This document shows, in pieces, positions 1-9,408 of a stretch of DNA of 64,000 nucleotides. The DNA is from Roseateles terrae (lineage in GTDB: Bacteria > Pseudomonadota > Gammaproteobacteria > Burkholderiales > Burkholderiaceae_C): assembly GCF_014192155.1 (NCBI RefSeq), contig NZ_JACHXO010000004.1, forward strand, positions 186,001 through 250,000, given 5' to 3'. Position 1 is the first letter of the stretch, and every line of letters begins with the position of its first letter. The notes under the pieces were generated by a model. It was not told where the DNA came from, made no database searches, and saw nothing but the letters and a program-made list of their open reading frames with translations. Made by a program: the position numbers and the translations under genes.

Positions 1-723
1 TATGTCCTGCCCCCGAATGCAACTGTCGTGGATGCCGTCGCGGCAGCCGGCGGCCTGACCCCGCAAGCCTACGTTTTTGGGACGGACTTTTCCCGCGAGA
101 GTGTGCGTCGCTCGCAGCAGGAAAATTACGACCGCGCCCTGCGGGATCTGGAAACCGAATTCACCCGCAGCACCTCGACGCAGCGCACGGCCAATGCCGA
201 TGAAGCTCAGGCCCAGGCCGCGCGAGCCAGCAACACCACCCGCCTGGTGGAACGGCTGCGGGCAGTGCGCCCGACGGGCCGGATCGTGCTGCAGCTGGAA
301 CCCGACGCCACGGCCTTGCCGCCCCTCACGGTGGAAAGCGGTGATCGACTGTTGATCCCAGCACGCCCCAACACTGTGGGTGTTTTCGGGAGCGTGTTCA
401 ACGGCGGCAGCTATCTGCTGACAGAAGGCAGCTCCGTGGATGACGTGCTCAAGCTGGCCGGTGGCCCGACGCGGGGCGCCGATCCTGGCAGCATGTTTGT
501 GTTGCGTGCCAACGGCAGCGTCATCAGCGCCCGGCAATCCAACAGCGGATGGTTCGGCTTCAACTCTGCGATGTCCAGCCTGCCCGCATTGCCCGGAGAT
601 ACCGTCTTTGTTCCGGAAGAACTCAACAAGACCACGTTCATCCAGGAGGCGAAGGACTGGACGCAGATCCTGTATCAGTTCGGCCTGGGCGTTGCGGCCC
701 TGCAAACCTTGAAGAACAACTGA
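1..723 (+). CDS. Polysaccharide export outer-membrane protein (Wza-like), 5' truncated
   Basis: The reading frame is open from the first base, so the N-terminus, including any signal peptide and the Poly_export domain, lies outside the window. What remains looks like the SLBB-containing C-terminal half of a Wza-type outer-membrane export channel: a region near PDATALPPLTVESGDRLLIP followed by a second SLBB-like repeat around VFNGGSYLLTEGSSVDDVL. The end has a short hydrophobic stretch (ILYQFGLGVAALQTL) that could be the outer-membrane helix. The stop codon overlaps the start of the next gene (TGATG), which couples it to the Wzz-like gene. In this family the protein forms the periplasmic and outer-membrane conduit for capsule or exopolysaccharide. 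The family call is firm; the exact polysaccharide is inferred from the operon. Confidence 0.85.
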   Translation, partial: YVLPPNATVVDAVAAAGGLTPQAYVFGTDFSRESVRRSQQENYDRALRDLETEFTRSTSTQRTANADEAQAQAARASNTTRLVERLRAVRPTGRIVLQLEPDATALPPLTVESGDRLLIPARPNTVGVFGSVFNGGSYLLTEGSSVDDVLKLAGGPTRGADPGSMFVLRANGSVISARQSNSGWFGFNSAMSSLPALPGDTVFVPEELNKTTFIQEAKDWTQILYQFGLGVAALQTLKNN

Positions 724-1862
724 TGACCGGATTGCCTTCCATGTCCGCAGCTCTCTCCTCCACACAGCCGATCGACGGCGGCCCCGACCAGGGGGCCTCC
801 CTCCGGGTTGGCGCCACCCTCCTGGCCCACTGGCGCCTGTTGATCGTCGGGCCGATTGCCGCGGGTGCGCTGGCGCTGGGCGTCACTTACCTGATGGACC
901 CGATCTACACGGCCAAGACCACCTTCCTGCCCCCGCAACAGCAACAAGGTGCAGCAGCAGCAGCCCTGCAATCACTGGGCGCGCTGGCGAGCCTGGCGGG
1001 TGGCTCCGGAGCGGTCAAGACCCCGGGGGACCAATATGTGGCCTTCATGCAGAGCGTGACCGTCGAAGACCGGATCGTTGACAAGTTCAAGCTGATGGAG
1101 CCTGCCAAGGCGAAGTACCGGTTCGAGGCACGTAATTTCCTCAGGAAGTCGGCGCGGATCGAACTGGGCAAAAAGGATGGGCTGATCAGTGTGGAGGTCG
1201 ACTCGAAAGACCCTCAATTGGCCGCGGACATCGCCAACCAATATGTGGAAGAGCTGCGCCACATGACGGCAGGTCTTTCGCTGACCGAAGCCCAGCAACG
1301 GCGCGCGTTTTTCGAGGACCAGCTCAAGCAATCCAAGGAGCAGCTCACGCGCGCGCAGCAGGACCTGCAGACGGTGGGCTTCAACCCGGGCGCGCTGAAG
1401 ACCGAGCCCCGGGCAGCAGCGGACAACTACGCACGGGTCAAGGCGGAGCTCACCGCAGCCGAAGTGCGACTGCAGTCCCTGCGTCGATCCCTGACCGATA
1501 AAGCGCCTGAGGTCCAGCAGCAGTCCGCCGTCATCGGCGCCCTGCGCAGCGAACTCAACCGGCTCGAAGGCAGCAGCAGCACCAACGGGACCGATTACAT
1601 CGGTAAGTACCGAGAATTCAAGTATCAGGAGTCGCTGTTTGAGCTGTTCTCCAAGCAGTACGAATTGGCTCGGCTGGACGAAAGCAGGGAGGGATTCCTC
1701 ATTCAGGTGATCGACCCGGCCCTGAAGCCGGAATACAAAAGCAAGCCCAAGCGAGCCCAGATCGCACTGGTGACGGCCTTTGCCACCGGGCTGGCGCTGT
1801 GCGCCTTTCTGCTGCTGCGCCAGTCCAGGCGGCTCAAGCCCCTGCCTGCTGCAGGGGTCTGA
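723..1862 (+). CDS. Wzz/KpsE-type chain-length or export inner-membrane protein
   Basis: This is a 379-residue protein with the classic Wzz layout. It has a cytoplasmic N-terminus, a membrane helix near residues 38-57, a long periplasmic region rich in Gln, Ala and Lys with coiled-coil character (about 190-300), and a second helix near 347-366 preceded by the basic, Pro-containing stretch EYKSKPKRAQ. No Walker motifs follow, so it has no fused BY-kinase domain. The ATG overlaps the preceding stop by one base; a second ATG at 741 is also possible. Wzz proteins set polymer length together with Wzy, and a Wzy-like polymerase lies about 11.4 kb downstream in the same operon. A Gln/Ala-rich run follows the first helix (around 72-82). 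Confidence 0.85.
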   Translation: MTGLPSMSAALSSTQPIDGGPDQGASLRVGATLLAHWRLLIVGPIAAGALALGVTYLMDPIYTAKTTFLPPQQQQGAAAAALQSLGALASLAGGSGAVKTPGDQYVAFMQSVTVEDRIVDKFKLMEPAKAKYRFEARNFLRKSARIELGKKDGLISVEVDSKDPQLAADIANQYVEELRHMTAGLSLTEAQQRRAFFEDQLKQSKEQLTRAQQDLQTVGFNPGALKTEPRAAADNYARVKAELTAAEVRLQSLRRSLTDKAPEVQQQSAVIGALRSELNRLEGSSSTNGTDYIGKYREFKYQESLFELFSKQYELARLDESREGFLIQVIDPALKPEYKSKPKRAQIALVTAFATGLALCAFLLLRQSRRLKPLPAAGV

Positions 1863-1915
1863 GGCCGAAAATCGACATGGTAGACTTGGGTGCGCTCAAA
1901 CGTTGAACACACCCC

Positions 1916-2296
1916 GTGCCGCCTTCCGTCACCAACGAACTCGACTACGCACTTCTCCAGCAGATCGAGGATCACACTGAAATCAGCCAACGCGCCCTCG
2001 CGCGCGGACTGGGCGTCAGCGTCGGCAAGATCAATTACTGCCTGCGCGCGGTGGTAGACCGCGGCTGGGTGAAGGTGAACAACTTCCGACGTGCGGACAA
2101 CAAGGTCGCATACATGTATCTGTTGACGCCCAGCGGCGCCAAAGCCAAGTTGCGGCTGGCTCGCGACTTCCTGGCCCAAAAGGAAGCGCAATTTGAGCAA
2201 CTGCAGCGCGAAATTGCCGTGCTCCGTTGCGAGCTGTCGCAAAGCGATCCGTCACGGGCCGAAGCGACCTGCGTGGACCGCCCCGAGAGTTTTTGA
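1916..2296 (+). CDS. MarR-like EPS-associated transcriptional regulator
   Basis: The 126-residue protein has an N-terminal winged-helix DNA-binding region: helix-turn-helix around ISQRALARGLGVSVGKINY, wing around VKVNNFRRADNKVAYMY. A helical C-terminus (LAQKEAQFEQLQREIAVLR) probably mediates dimer contacts. This matches the small MarR-family regulators found within EPS clusters of betaproteobacteria. The start is GTG at 1916. The stop overlaps the ATG of the next gene by one base, so it is co-translated with the sugar genes. The likely role is local control of this operon, but no target is visible from sequence alone. Confidence 0.8.
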   Translation: MPPSVTNELDYALLQQIEDHTEISQRALARGLGVSVGKINYCLRAVVDRGWVKVNNFRRADNKVAYMYLLTPSGAKAKLRLARDFLAQKEAQFEQLQREIAVLRCELSQSDPSRAEATCVDRPESF

Positions 2297-3309
2297 TGTT
2301 CACCGTCACCATTGCCAACGGCAAGACTTTCACAGCCGCCGAGGGAGAGTCGCTCCTGGACGCGGCCCTGCGTCAGCACATCACGCTGGATTACAGCTGC
2401 CGCACGGGCCGCTGCAGCACGTGCCGCAGCCGGGTAAGCAACGGAACCACCGTTCCTCTGCGCGATGAAACCGGGCTGAGCGCCGCGGAGCAGGCAGAGG
2501 GATATGTGCTGACCTGCGTCCGCGGCGCCTGCTCGGATGTCCTCCTTGACATCGAAGACCTGGGCGACGTGAAATTGCCGGATCCGAAGACAGTGCCTTG
2601 TCGTATCCAGTCCCTGGACAAGCTGTCGCATGACGTGGTGCGGGTGGTGCTTCGCACACCGCCTACCACGCCTCTGGCGTTTCTTCCCGGCCAGTACATC
2701 GACATCATCGGAGCCGCGGGACTGCGCCGCAGCTATTCGATGGCCAACGCGCCGCAAGAAGACCATTTCATCGAGCTTCACATCCGCGAGGTGCCCGAAG
2801 GGCAGATGAGCCATTACTGGTTCCGGGACGCCAAGCCGAACGACCTTTTACGCCTGCGGGGACCACTCGGCACCTTCTTTCTTCGCGGCCACACCGGCCG
2901 CGATCTGATCTTCCTGGCCACTGGCACCGGCATCGCCCCGGTCAAGGCCATGCTCGAGGGACTGGCCCGGTCCGATGCCGCCAGCCAGCCGCGATCCATC
3001 AGCGTTTACTGGGGCGGACGTCAGCCGGCCGACCTTTACTGGCGGCCCGAAGAAGACCCCCGGCTCGACGCGCTACGACCCCGCCTGCGGTTCGTCCCGG
3101 TGCTGTCGCGTGCAGGGAGCGATTGGAACGGTGCCCGGGGCCATGTTCAATCCGCGCTGATGGCGCAGGCGCCGGACCTTCGCAGCGCCTTGGTCTATGC
3201 CTGTGGCTCGGACGCCATGATCCGCGATGCCCAGACCCAGTTGTGCAGCCAGGGCCTGTCGCCCGGCAGCTTCCATTCCGACGCCTTTGTGAGCTCGGGT
3301 GCAGCCTGA
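2296..3309 (+). CDS. ddhD: CDP-6-deoxy-delta-3,4-glucoseen reductase-like (2Fe-2S flavoprotein)
   Basis: This 337-residue protein has an N-terminal plant-type ferredoxin domain with cysteines at 35, 40, 43 and 74. An FNR-like module follows, with the flavin motif RRSYSMA (144-150) and the nucleotide motif LATGTGIAP (207-215). This is the layout of the E3 reductase (AscD/DdhD/RfbI), which passes electrons from NADH to the RfbH dehydratase during 3-deoxygenation of CDP-4-keto-6-deoxyglucose. The ATG overlaps the preceding stop by one base, and rfbF, rfbG and rfbH follow directly, which supports the role. Related oxygenase reductases share the fold, but the neighbourhood decides the call. Confidence 0.88.
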   Translation: MFTVTIANGKTFTAAEGESLLDAALRQHITLDYSCRTGRCSTCRSRVSNGTTVPLRDETGLSAAEQAEGYVLTCVRGACSDVLLDIEDLGDVKLPDPKTVPCRIQSLDKLSHDVVRVVLRTPPTTPLAFLPGQYIDIIGAAGLRRSYSMANAPQEDHFIELHIREVPEGQMSHYWFRDAKPNDLLRLRGPLGTFFLRGHTGRDLIFLATGTGIAPVKAMLEGLARSDAASQPRSISVYWGGRQPADLYWRPEEDPRLDALRPRLRFVPVLSRAGSDWNGARGHVQSALMAQAPDLRSALVYACGSDAMIRDAQTQLCSQGLSPGSFHSDAFVSSGAA

Positions 3310-3344
3310 GCCCTTTTGAAGATCTCCGATTCCATAGGACTCCC

Positions 3345-4118
3345 ATGAAAGCAGTCATCCTGGCCGGTGGCCTAGGCACGCGCCTCAGCGAAGAGACGGC
3401 CCTCCGACCCAAACCCATGGTGGAGATCGGCGGAAAGCCGATTCTGTGGCACATCCTCAAGATGTACTCGCATCACGGCGTGAATGACTTCATCATCTGC
3501 TGTGGTTACAAGGGCTATGTCATCAAGGAGTACTTCGCCAACTACTTCCTGCACATGTCCGACGTCACCTTCGACATGCGCAGCAACCGCATGGAAGTGC
3601 ATCACAAGCGTGCGGAACCGTGGACGGTGACGCTGGTTGACACGGGCGACGATTCCATGACCGGCGGACGCCTGCGTCGCGTGGCGGACTATGTGCGGGA
3701 TGAGCAGGCCTTCTGCTTCACCTACGGCGACGGCGTTGGCGACATCGATATCAGCGCCACCATCGAGTTCCACAAGCAGCACGGCAAGGCGGCCACTCTG
3801 ACAGCGACCTATCCGCCCGGTCGATTCGGAGCGCTCGACATCCAGGGAAGACAGGTCAAGGCTTTCAAGGAAAAGCCCAAAGGTGACGGCGCCATGATCA
3901 ACGGCGGCTTCTTCGTGCTTTCCCCGCGGGTGCTGGACTACATTGACGATGACAGCAGCATTTGGGAGCAGGAACCGCTGATGGGCTTGGCCCGCGATGG
4001 TGAACTGATGGCCTTCGAGCATGAAGGCTTCTGGCAACCCATGGACACGCTGCGGGACAAGCACCACCTGGAAGAACTGTGGGCCTCCGGGAAGGCACCG
4101 TGGAAGCAGTGGGACTGA
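3345..4118 (+). CDS. rfbF: Glucose-1-phosphate cytidylyltransferase
   Basis: The protein has 257 residues, the usual length for this enzyme. The nucleotidyltransferase signature [16 protein letters not shown] is at residues 3-18 and the RPKPM sugar-phosphate loop follows near 21-25. The enzyme makes CDP-glucose from CTP and glucose 1-phosphate, the first committed step to CDP-3,6-dideoxyhexoses, in the cytoplasm. The start at 3345 was chosen because it gives the family length and places the N-terminal beta strand correctly; upstream codons in the same frame belong to ddhD. The next gene, rfbG, begins at or just before the stop. Confidence 0.95.
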   Translation: MKAVILAGGLGTRLSEETALRPKPMVEIGGKPILWHILKMYSHHGVNDFIICCGYKGYVIKEYFANYFLHMSDVTFDMRSNRMEVHHKRAEPWTVTLVDTGDDSMTGGRLRRVADYVRDEQAFCFTYGDGVGDIDISATIEFHKQHGKAATLTATYPPGRFGALDIQGRQVKAFKEKPKGDGAMINGGFFVLSPRVLDYIDDDSSIWEQEPLMGLARDGELMAFEHEGFWQPMDTLRDKHHLEELWASGKAPWKQWD

Positions 4119-4123
4119 GCCAA

Positions 4124-5188
4124 GTGAAAACGACTACCCCGGAATTCTGGCAAGGCAAACGTGTTCTGTTGACCGGCCACACCGGCTTTAAAGGCAGCTG
4201 GCTGAGCCTGTGGCTTCAGTCCATGGGCGCCGTTGTGCGGGGCCTGGCATTGCCGGCGCCAACCGAACCCGCGCTGTTCAACGTGGCGCGGGTGGCAGAG
4301 GGCATGGAGCATTGCATCGCGGACATCCGCGACCTTGCGGCCGTGCAGCGCGAATTCAATGACTTTCGTCCTGAGATCCTGATTCACATGGCGGCGCAGC
4401 CGCTGGTTCGCCTGTCCTACCAGCAGCCCGTGGAGACCTACGCCACGAACGTGATGGGTACGGTGCATGTGCTGGAAGCTGCCCGCCAGGTCGGCTCCGT
4501 CAAGGCCATCGTCAACATCACCACGGACAAGTGCTACGAGAACCGCGAGTGGGTTTGGGGCTATCGCGAAGACGAACCGATGGGGGGCCACGACCCCTAT
4601 TCCAACAGCAAAGGCTGTGCAGAGCTGGTCAGCAGCGCGTACCGCCGGTCGTTCCTCAAGGATGCCAACATCGCGATGGCCACCGCACGGGCCGGCAACG
4701 TGATCGGCGGCGGGGACTGGGCACTCGACCGACTGTTGCCGGATGTCCTGCGAGCCTTGCAGCAGGGCGAGCCGGTGCTCATCCGCAACCCCCACGCGAT
4801 CCGTCCCTGGCAGCATGTGCTGGAGCCGCTTTCCGGCTACTTGCTGCTGGCCGAACGTCTCTACACCCACGGACAGACCGATGCGGAAGGCTGGAACTTC
4901 GGCCCCCGCGATGAAGATGCCCGACCGGTCCAGTGGATCGTCGAGCACCTCTGCACGCGGTGGGGGGATGGCGCGGGCTGGACCCTGCAGCCCGGCGAGC
5001 ATCCGCACGAGGCCCATTTCCTCAAGCTGGACATCTCCAAGGCCCGCCAGCGCCTCCAATGGGCACCTCGCTGGTCCCTGGAAACGGCCCTATTACACAT
5101 TACCGACTGGCACCAAGCCTGGCTCAAGGGCCAGGACATGCGTGCCTTTTGCCTGAACCAAATCTCCCAGTACCGAGCCAACGCATGA
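4124..5188 (+). CDS. rfbG: CDP-glucose 4,6-dehydratase
   Basis: This 354-residue short-chain dehydrogenase has the NAD motif TGHTGFKG (17-24), a TTDK catalytic strand (133-136) and the YSNSK active site (Tyr159, Lys163). Together these are diagnostic of RfbG/DdhB, which converts CDP-glucose to CDP-4-keto-6-deoxyglucose. I chose GTG at 4124, a few bases after the rfbF stop, because it gives the family length. An ATG at 4079 in the same frame would add 15 residues and overlap rfbF by 40 bases. The stop overlaps the rfbH start by four bases (ATGA). Confidence 0.93.
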   Translation: MKTTTPEFWQGKRVLLTGHTGFKGSWLSLWLQSMGAVVRGLALPAPTEPALFNVARVAEGMEHCIADIRDLAAVQREFNDFRPEILIHMAAQPLVRLSYQQPVETYATNVMGTVHVLEAARQVGSVKAIVNITTDKCYENREWVWGYREDEPMGGHDPYSNSKGCAELVSSAYRRSFLKDANIAMATARAGNVIGGGDWALDRLLPDVLRALQQGEPVLIRNPHAIRPWQHVLEPLSGYLLLAERLYTHGQTDAEGWNFGPRDEDARPVQWIVEHLCTRWGDGAGWTLQPGEHPHEAHFLKLDISKARQRLQWAPRWSLETALLHITDWHQAWLKGQDMRAFCLNQISQYRANA

Positions 5189-6537
5189 GCACTACTCCCG
5201 TCCATTTCCAACCGCAGCTGGACAAGCTGCGGAGCCAGATCAGCGAACTGGTCCAGCAATATGCCGACATCGCTTATGCCCCGAAGGCGTTCGTACCTGG
5301 TCAAAGCGCCGTGCCGGTCTCCGGCAAGGTGATCGGCGCCAAGGAACTGCAGTTGATGGTCGAGGCCTCGCTAGACGGCTGGCTCACCACCGGCCGCTTC
5401 AACGCCCAATTCGAGCAGAGACTGGCGCAGTTTCTGGGGGTGAAGTACCTGATCACCGTGAACTCAGGCTCTTCTGCCAATCTGGTGGCCTTCTCCGCGC
5501 TGACCAGCCCCAAGCTGGGCGACCGTGCGATCCGGCAAGGCGACGAGGTCATCGGCGTGGCCGCGGGTTTCCCGACCACCGTCAACCCGATCCTGCAGTT
5601 CGGCGCCGTTCCCGTGTTCGTGGACGTGGACCTCGCCACGCACAACATTGACGCCAGCAAAATTGAGGCGGCCATTACGCCCAAGACCAAAGCCATCATG
5701 CTGGCCCACAGCCTGGGCAACCCGTTCAATCTGGACGTGGTCACCGCCTTGTGCAAGAAGCATAAGCTGTGGCTGGTGGAAGATTGCTGTGATGCGCTGG
5801 GCGCCACCTACAACGGCCAGTTGGTGGGCACCTTTGGTGACATCGGCACCCTGAGCTTTTACCCCGCCCACCACATCACCATGGGAGAAGGCGGCGCGGT
5901 GTTCACCAACAACCCCGAGCTCAAGCTGATCGCCGAGTCCTTCCGCGACTGGGGCCGCGACTGCTACTGCCCGCCCGGCAAAGACAACACCTGCGACAAA
6001 CGCTTCTGCTGGACGAAGGAACAGCTCGGCGGCGACCTGCCCGACGGCTACGACCACAAGTACACCTACAGCCACCTGGGCTACAACCTCAAGATCACGG
6101 ACATGCAGGCCGCCTGTGCATTGGCCCAGATGGATCGTGTCGAGGAATTCATCGCCAAGCGTCGCGCCAACTTCACCTATCTGAAGAACCGTCTGCAGAC
6201 CTGCACCGAATTCCTGCATCTGCCAGAAGCCACCCCGAAGTCGGAACCGTCGTGGTTCGGCTTTCCGCTCGTGCTCAAGGAGACCAGCGGCATCAAGCGC
6301 GCCGATCTGATCAACTTCCTGGAAGAGAACAAGATCGGCACTCGCCTGCTGTTCGCCGGCAACCTGACCAAGCAGCCCTACATGGCCAACCGGAACTTCC
6401 GCGTCAGCGGTGAGTTGACCAATACGAATGTGGTGATGAACCAGACCTTCTGGCTGGGTACGTTCCCCGCACTCGGTCAGGAGCAACTCGACTACATCGC
6501 CGACAAGCTGGAAGAGTTCTTCGGGCTGAACTTCTGA
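5185..6537 (+). CDS. rfbH: CDP-4-dehydro-6-deoxyglucose 3-dehydratase (E1, RfbH)
   Basis: This is a 450-residue member of the DegT/aminotransferase fold. The segment [14 protein letters not shown] (224-237) has His where aminotransferases carry the PLP-binding Lys, the hallmark of the PMP-dependent E1 dehydratase. A cysteine cluster (Cys260, 262, 270, 275) corresponds to the 2Fe-2S site typical of E1. It removes the C3 hydroxyl of CDP-4-keto-6-deoxyglucose using electrons from the ddhD product. The ATG at 5185 overlaps rfbG by four bases. The family assignment is very secure. Confidence 0.96.
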   Translation: MSTTPVHFQPQLDKLRSQISELVQQYADIAYAPKAFVPGQSAVPVSGKVIGAKELQLMVEASLDGWLTTGRFNAQFEQRLAQFLGVKYLITVNSGSSANLVAFSALTSPKLGDRAIRQGDEVIGVAAGFPTTVNPILQFGAVPVFVDVDLATHNIDASKIEAAITPKTKAIMLAHSLGNPFNLDVVTALCKKHKLWLVEDCCDALGATYNGQLVGTFGDIGTLSFYPAHHITMGEGGAVFTNNPELKLIAESFRDWGRDCYCPPGKDNTCDKRFCWTKEQLGGDLPDGYDHKYTYSHLGYNLKITDMQAACALAQMDRVEEFIAKRRANFTYLKNRLQTCTEFLHLPEATPKSEPSWFGFPLVLKETSGIKRADLINFLEENKIGTRLLFAGNLTKQPYMANRNFRVSGELTNTNVVMNQTFWLGTFPALGQEQLDYIADKLEEFFGLNF

Positions 6538-6548
6538 CCGGGGATGTG

Positions 6549-7085
6549 ATGGAACTGGTGCCCACCCGACTCTCAGGCTGCCTCCAGGTGCGTCCCTTCT
6601 TTGCGAAGGATGACCGGGGCACCTTCGTGAAGACGTTCCATGCGGAGCGCTTCGAAGAACTGGGCCTGCCCGTGTCGTGGCGCGAGGAGTACTACTCCAC
6701 GTCGCATCAGGGCGTGATACGGGGCATGCACTTCCAGACGCCTCCCCACGACCACGAGAAGCTGGTGTATTGCCAACAAGGCCGGGTGCTGGACGTAGTC
6801 CTGGACCTGCGCACGCAATCCTCGACTTTCGGTCAGCATCTGGCGGTTGAACTGGACGCGGCTCGGGGTGACGGGCTCCTGATCCCCAAAGGAATGGCGC
6901 ACGGATTTCTGGCGCTCACCCCCGACGTGATCATGGCGTACAAGGTCACCACCACCTATGCGCCGGCCCACGACGCCGGGATCCGCTGGGATTCATTCGG
7001 GCTGGACTGGGGGATTGAACATCCCGTCCTCTCGGCTCGCGATGCCGCCCACCCTCCTTTCGCGGACTTTCAGTCGCCGTTCTGA
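6549..7085 (+). CDS. RmlC-like sugar epimerase (candidate CDP-3,6-dideoxyglucose 5-epimerase)
   Basis: The 178-residue protein belongs to the dTDP-4-dehydrorhamnose 3,5-epimerase (RmlC) cupin family. The catalytic His is at 61 in GVIRGMHFQ, the IPKGMAHGF strand at 112-120, and YKVTTTY follows with the expected Tyr. The usual rhamnose genes (rmlA, B, D) are absent nearby, and it directly follows rfbH. By analogy with the Yersinia ascarylose cluster (ascE after ddhC) it probably inverts C5 of the CDP-4-keto-3,6-dideoxy intermediate. The substrate is inferred. An in-frame GTG three bases upstream (6546) is a less likely start. Confidence 0.8.
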   Translation: MELVPTRLSGCLQVRPFFAKDDRGTFVKTFHAERFEELGLPVSWREEYYSTSHQGVIRGMHFQTPPHDHEKLVYCQQGRVLDVVLDLRTQSSTFGQHLAVELDAARGDGLLIPKGMAHGFLALTPDVIMAYKVTTTYAPAHDAGIRWDSFGLDWGIEHPVLSARDAAHPPFADFQSPF

Positions 7086-7088
7086 ACC

Positions 7089-7937
7089 ATGAAGCTCTTC
7101 ATTACTGGGGGAACTGGCTTCGTCGGCTCCCACGTGATCAACCAGGCCCACACGGCTGGTCATACACTGGTGGTGCAACGCCGCCCGAGCAGTCAGCCGC
7201 GCCTGGCGCTTGATCGCCAGCCGCAGTGGGTGGACCGCGCGCTGGATGGCGATTTCACAGCCGAGCTGCAAGGTTGTGAGGCCGTCGTACACCTGGCGTC
7301 CCATACACCGAACCCGCCCTACGCTCCGCTGGATGAATGTCTCTATTGGAACGTCTTCGCCACTGTGCGCCTGTTGCAGCAGGCGGCTGCACTCGGCATC
7401 CGGGACGTCCTGGTGGCGGGGACCTGCTTCGAATATGGGGCCGCTGCGGAAGGTCTTGAATACGTCCATCCGGCCACCGACATGCGCCCCTCGCTCACCT
7501 ATCCCATCTCCAAGGCGGCCGCCACCACGGCGTGCCTGGGGCTCGCGCGGCATCTCGGCCTGCGCCTGCAGGTGCTGCGCATTTTCCAGGTGTTTGGCGA
7601 GGGAGAGGCGGCTACGCGCTTCTGGCCGTCGCTGAAGGCTGCGGCACTGGACGGTCGGGACTTCGCCATGAGTGCTGGCGTTCAGGTGCGGGATTTCATC
7701 CCCGTGGAGGAAGTGGCCCGCCAGTTCCTGGCGGCACTGGATTTCACCGCTGTGGCACCCGGCCGTCCGCAGGTGCGAAATGTGGGGACCGGCCAGGCGC
7801 AAACACTGCTGGCCTTCGCAAAGCATTGGTGGGCGCACTGGCAGGCCTCTGGCCAACTCGTGCCGGGGCAGGTCGGTCTGAGGCCCGGAGAACTGTCCAG
7901 ACTGGTGGCCGACGTGAACAGCGTGCACACCGCGTGA
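7089..7937 (+). CDS. SDR-family NAD(P)-dependent reductase (candidate CDP-ascarylose/abequose-type synthase)
   Basis: The 282-residue extended SDR has the nucleotide motif TGGTGFVG (6-13) and a YPISK active site (Tyr138, Lys142). The GTCFEYG strand (111-117) is a pattern seen in the reductases that finish 3,6-dideoxyhexose synthesis (Abe, Prt, AscF). It starts three bases after the epimerase stop. Its position suggests it reduces the C4 ketone to give the final CDP sugar. With an epimerase upstream, CDP-ascarylose (3,6-dideoxy-L-arabino-hexose) is the most economical product. The exact stereochemistry cannot be read from sequence. Confidence 0.78.
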   Translation: MKLFITGGTGFVGSHVINQAHTAGHTLVVQRRPSSQPRLALDRQPQWVDRALDGDFTAELQGCEAVVHLASHTPNPPYAPLDECLYWNVFATVRLLQQAAALGIRDVLVAGTCFEYGAAAEGLEYVHPATDMRPSLTYPISKAAATTACLGLARHLGLRLQVLRIFQVFGEGEAATRFWPSLKAAALDGRDFAMSAGVQVRDFIPVEEVARQFLAALDFTAVAPGRPQVRNVGTGQAQTLLAFAKHWWAHWQASGQLVPGQVGLRPGELSRLVADVNSVHTA

Positions 7938-7989
7938 GCCCCGTCCTTCGGGCCACGACCGGTGTTGCCTCACGTCCGGGAATCTGCTC

Positions 7990-9408
7990 ATGAGCGCCGT
8001 CAACCAACGCTCCGATCTCCGTTGGGGCTATCTTGCGCAGGCCCTGAACGTCGGGGCGGGCCTTCTGCTGCTTCCCGCGGTGGTGCGCAGCCTGCCGTCG
8101 GAAGACGTCGGGATCTGGTTTGTGTTCATCACGCTGACCAGCCTCGCACAGTTGCTGGAGCTCGGTTTTCTCCCCACGATTGCCCGCAACACGGCTTACC
8201 TGTTTGCCGGTGCCCGATCACTGACGGGTCAGGGTGTGCCCACCGACATGCATGCCACTGGCCAGGTCGACCCGGCCTTGCTGGCCGACCTCACCCAGGC
8301 CGCCCGAAGAATCTATCAGTGGGTCGCCCTGCTCGGCGGGTTGATACTGATGACGGCAGGCAGCCTGTATGTGCTCTCCGTGATGACCCCTACGCAAGAC
8401 CGCAGCCTTGTACTTGGGGCCTGGTGGCTCTACGCAGCAGGCAACATCTGCAACTTCTACTATGGCTACGTGAACGGTCTGCTGCAGGGGCGCGGTGACG
8501 TGGCATCCGCCAATCAGGTGGTGATCGTGACCCGCGCCAGCATGCTGGTGGCTGGCATCCTGGCCCTGTCCGTCGGCAGCGGCCTGTTGGGTCTGGGCGC
8601 TGCCACCTTCCTGGCAAGTGTCTCTGGACGCTTCGTGGCCATGCGGTTCTTCCGGCGCGGCGCCATTGCGTTGCCAGAGCGATCGCGCGAGACCATCCAG
8701 CGGACGGTCAAGCTGCTCTGGCACAACGCCAGCCGGCTGGGAGTAGTGCAGCTGGGCGCCTTCCTGATCCAGCGGGCCAATGTGCTGGTGGCATCCAGCT
8801 TCCTGGGGGTCAGTGCGGCCGCCAGCCTCGGCTTGACCGTGACCATCCTGATGACGCTCAGCGGAGTCGCTGCCGTGATCCTGCAGGTCCGTATGCCGCG
8901 ACTGGCCTCGGCACAGGCCACCCGGGACGTCAACAGCCTGCGTGGCCTCTATGGCGAAATATGGTTGATCGCCTGCGGCGCGTTTTTCGCGGGCCTTCTC
9001 ATCCTGGTTGTCGCGGGCAACTGGATCCTGCAGAGTTTGCACAGCAAAACGCTGCTGCTCCCCACGCCGCTGCTTTGCCTGCTCGGTGTGATCATGCTGC
9101 TGGAGTTGAATCACAGCCTGGCTGCCGGTTACCTGACCACCCGCAATCACGTGCCCTTCGTGCGGGCTGGGCTGCTGTCCGGCGTCCTGATCTGTCTGAC
9201 CAGTCTGGCGCTGGTCAAACCTTTCGGTGTCGCGGGCCTGATTGCCGCACAGGGCGTGGTCCAACTCGCCTACAACAACTGGAAGTGGCCCCGGGAGGCG
9301 CGGCTTGATCTGGGTGTCAGCTGGGGTGAACTGCTGACGCAAGGTCTGCATCGCGCACTCGGCCGCCAAGCTCCGCATGCCGACGGCCCACAGAACATAC
9401 GTCCATGA
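7990..9408 (+). CDS. Wzx-like oligosaccharide flippase
   Basis: The 472-residue integral membrane protein has about 12 hydrophobic segments spread evenly along its length and few long loops apart from one near residues 75-105. This fits polysaccharide-transport proteins of the MATE-like MOP superfamily (Wzx), which move undecaprenyl-linked repeat units across the inner membrane. It lies between the dideoxyhexose genes and the glycosyltransferases, and its stop overlaps the next start by four bases (ATGA). A second flippase-type protein is encoded on the minus strand at 30090-31313, so the two clusters appear to have separate transporters. Confidence 0.8.
   Translation: MSAVNQRSDLRWGYLAQALNVGAGLLLLPAVVRSLPSEDVGIWFVFITLTSLAQLLELGFLPTIARNTAYLFAGARSLTGQGVPTDMHATGQVDPALLADLTQAARRIYQWVALLGGLILMTAGSLYVLSVMTPTQDRSLVLGAWWLYAAGNICNFYYGYVNGLLQGRGDVASANQVVIVTRASMLVAGILALSVGSGLLGLGAATFLASVSGRFVAMRFFRRGAIALPERSRETIQRTVKLLWHNASRLGVVQLGAFLIQRANVLVASSFLGVSAAASLGLTVTILMTLSGVAAVILQVRMPRLASAQATRDVNSLRGLYGEIWLIACGAFFAGLLILVVAGNWILQSLHSKTLLLPTPLLCLLGVIMLLELNHSLAAGYLTTRNHVPFVRAGLLSGVLICLTSLALVKPFGVAGLIAAQGVVQLAYNNWKWPREARLDLGVSWGELLTQGLHRALGRQAPHADGPQNIRP

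Noticed and set aside
6546-7085. A rhamnose pathway based on the RmlC-like gene
   Set aside because: No rmlA, rmlB or rmlD genes are present nearby, while the full CDP-dideoxyhexose set is adjacent.
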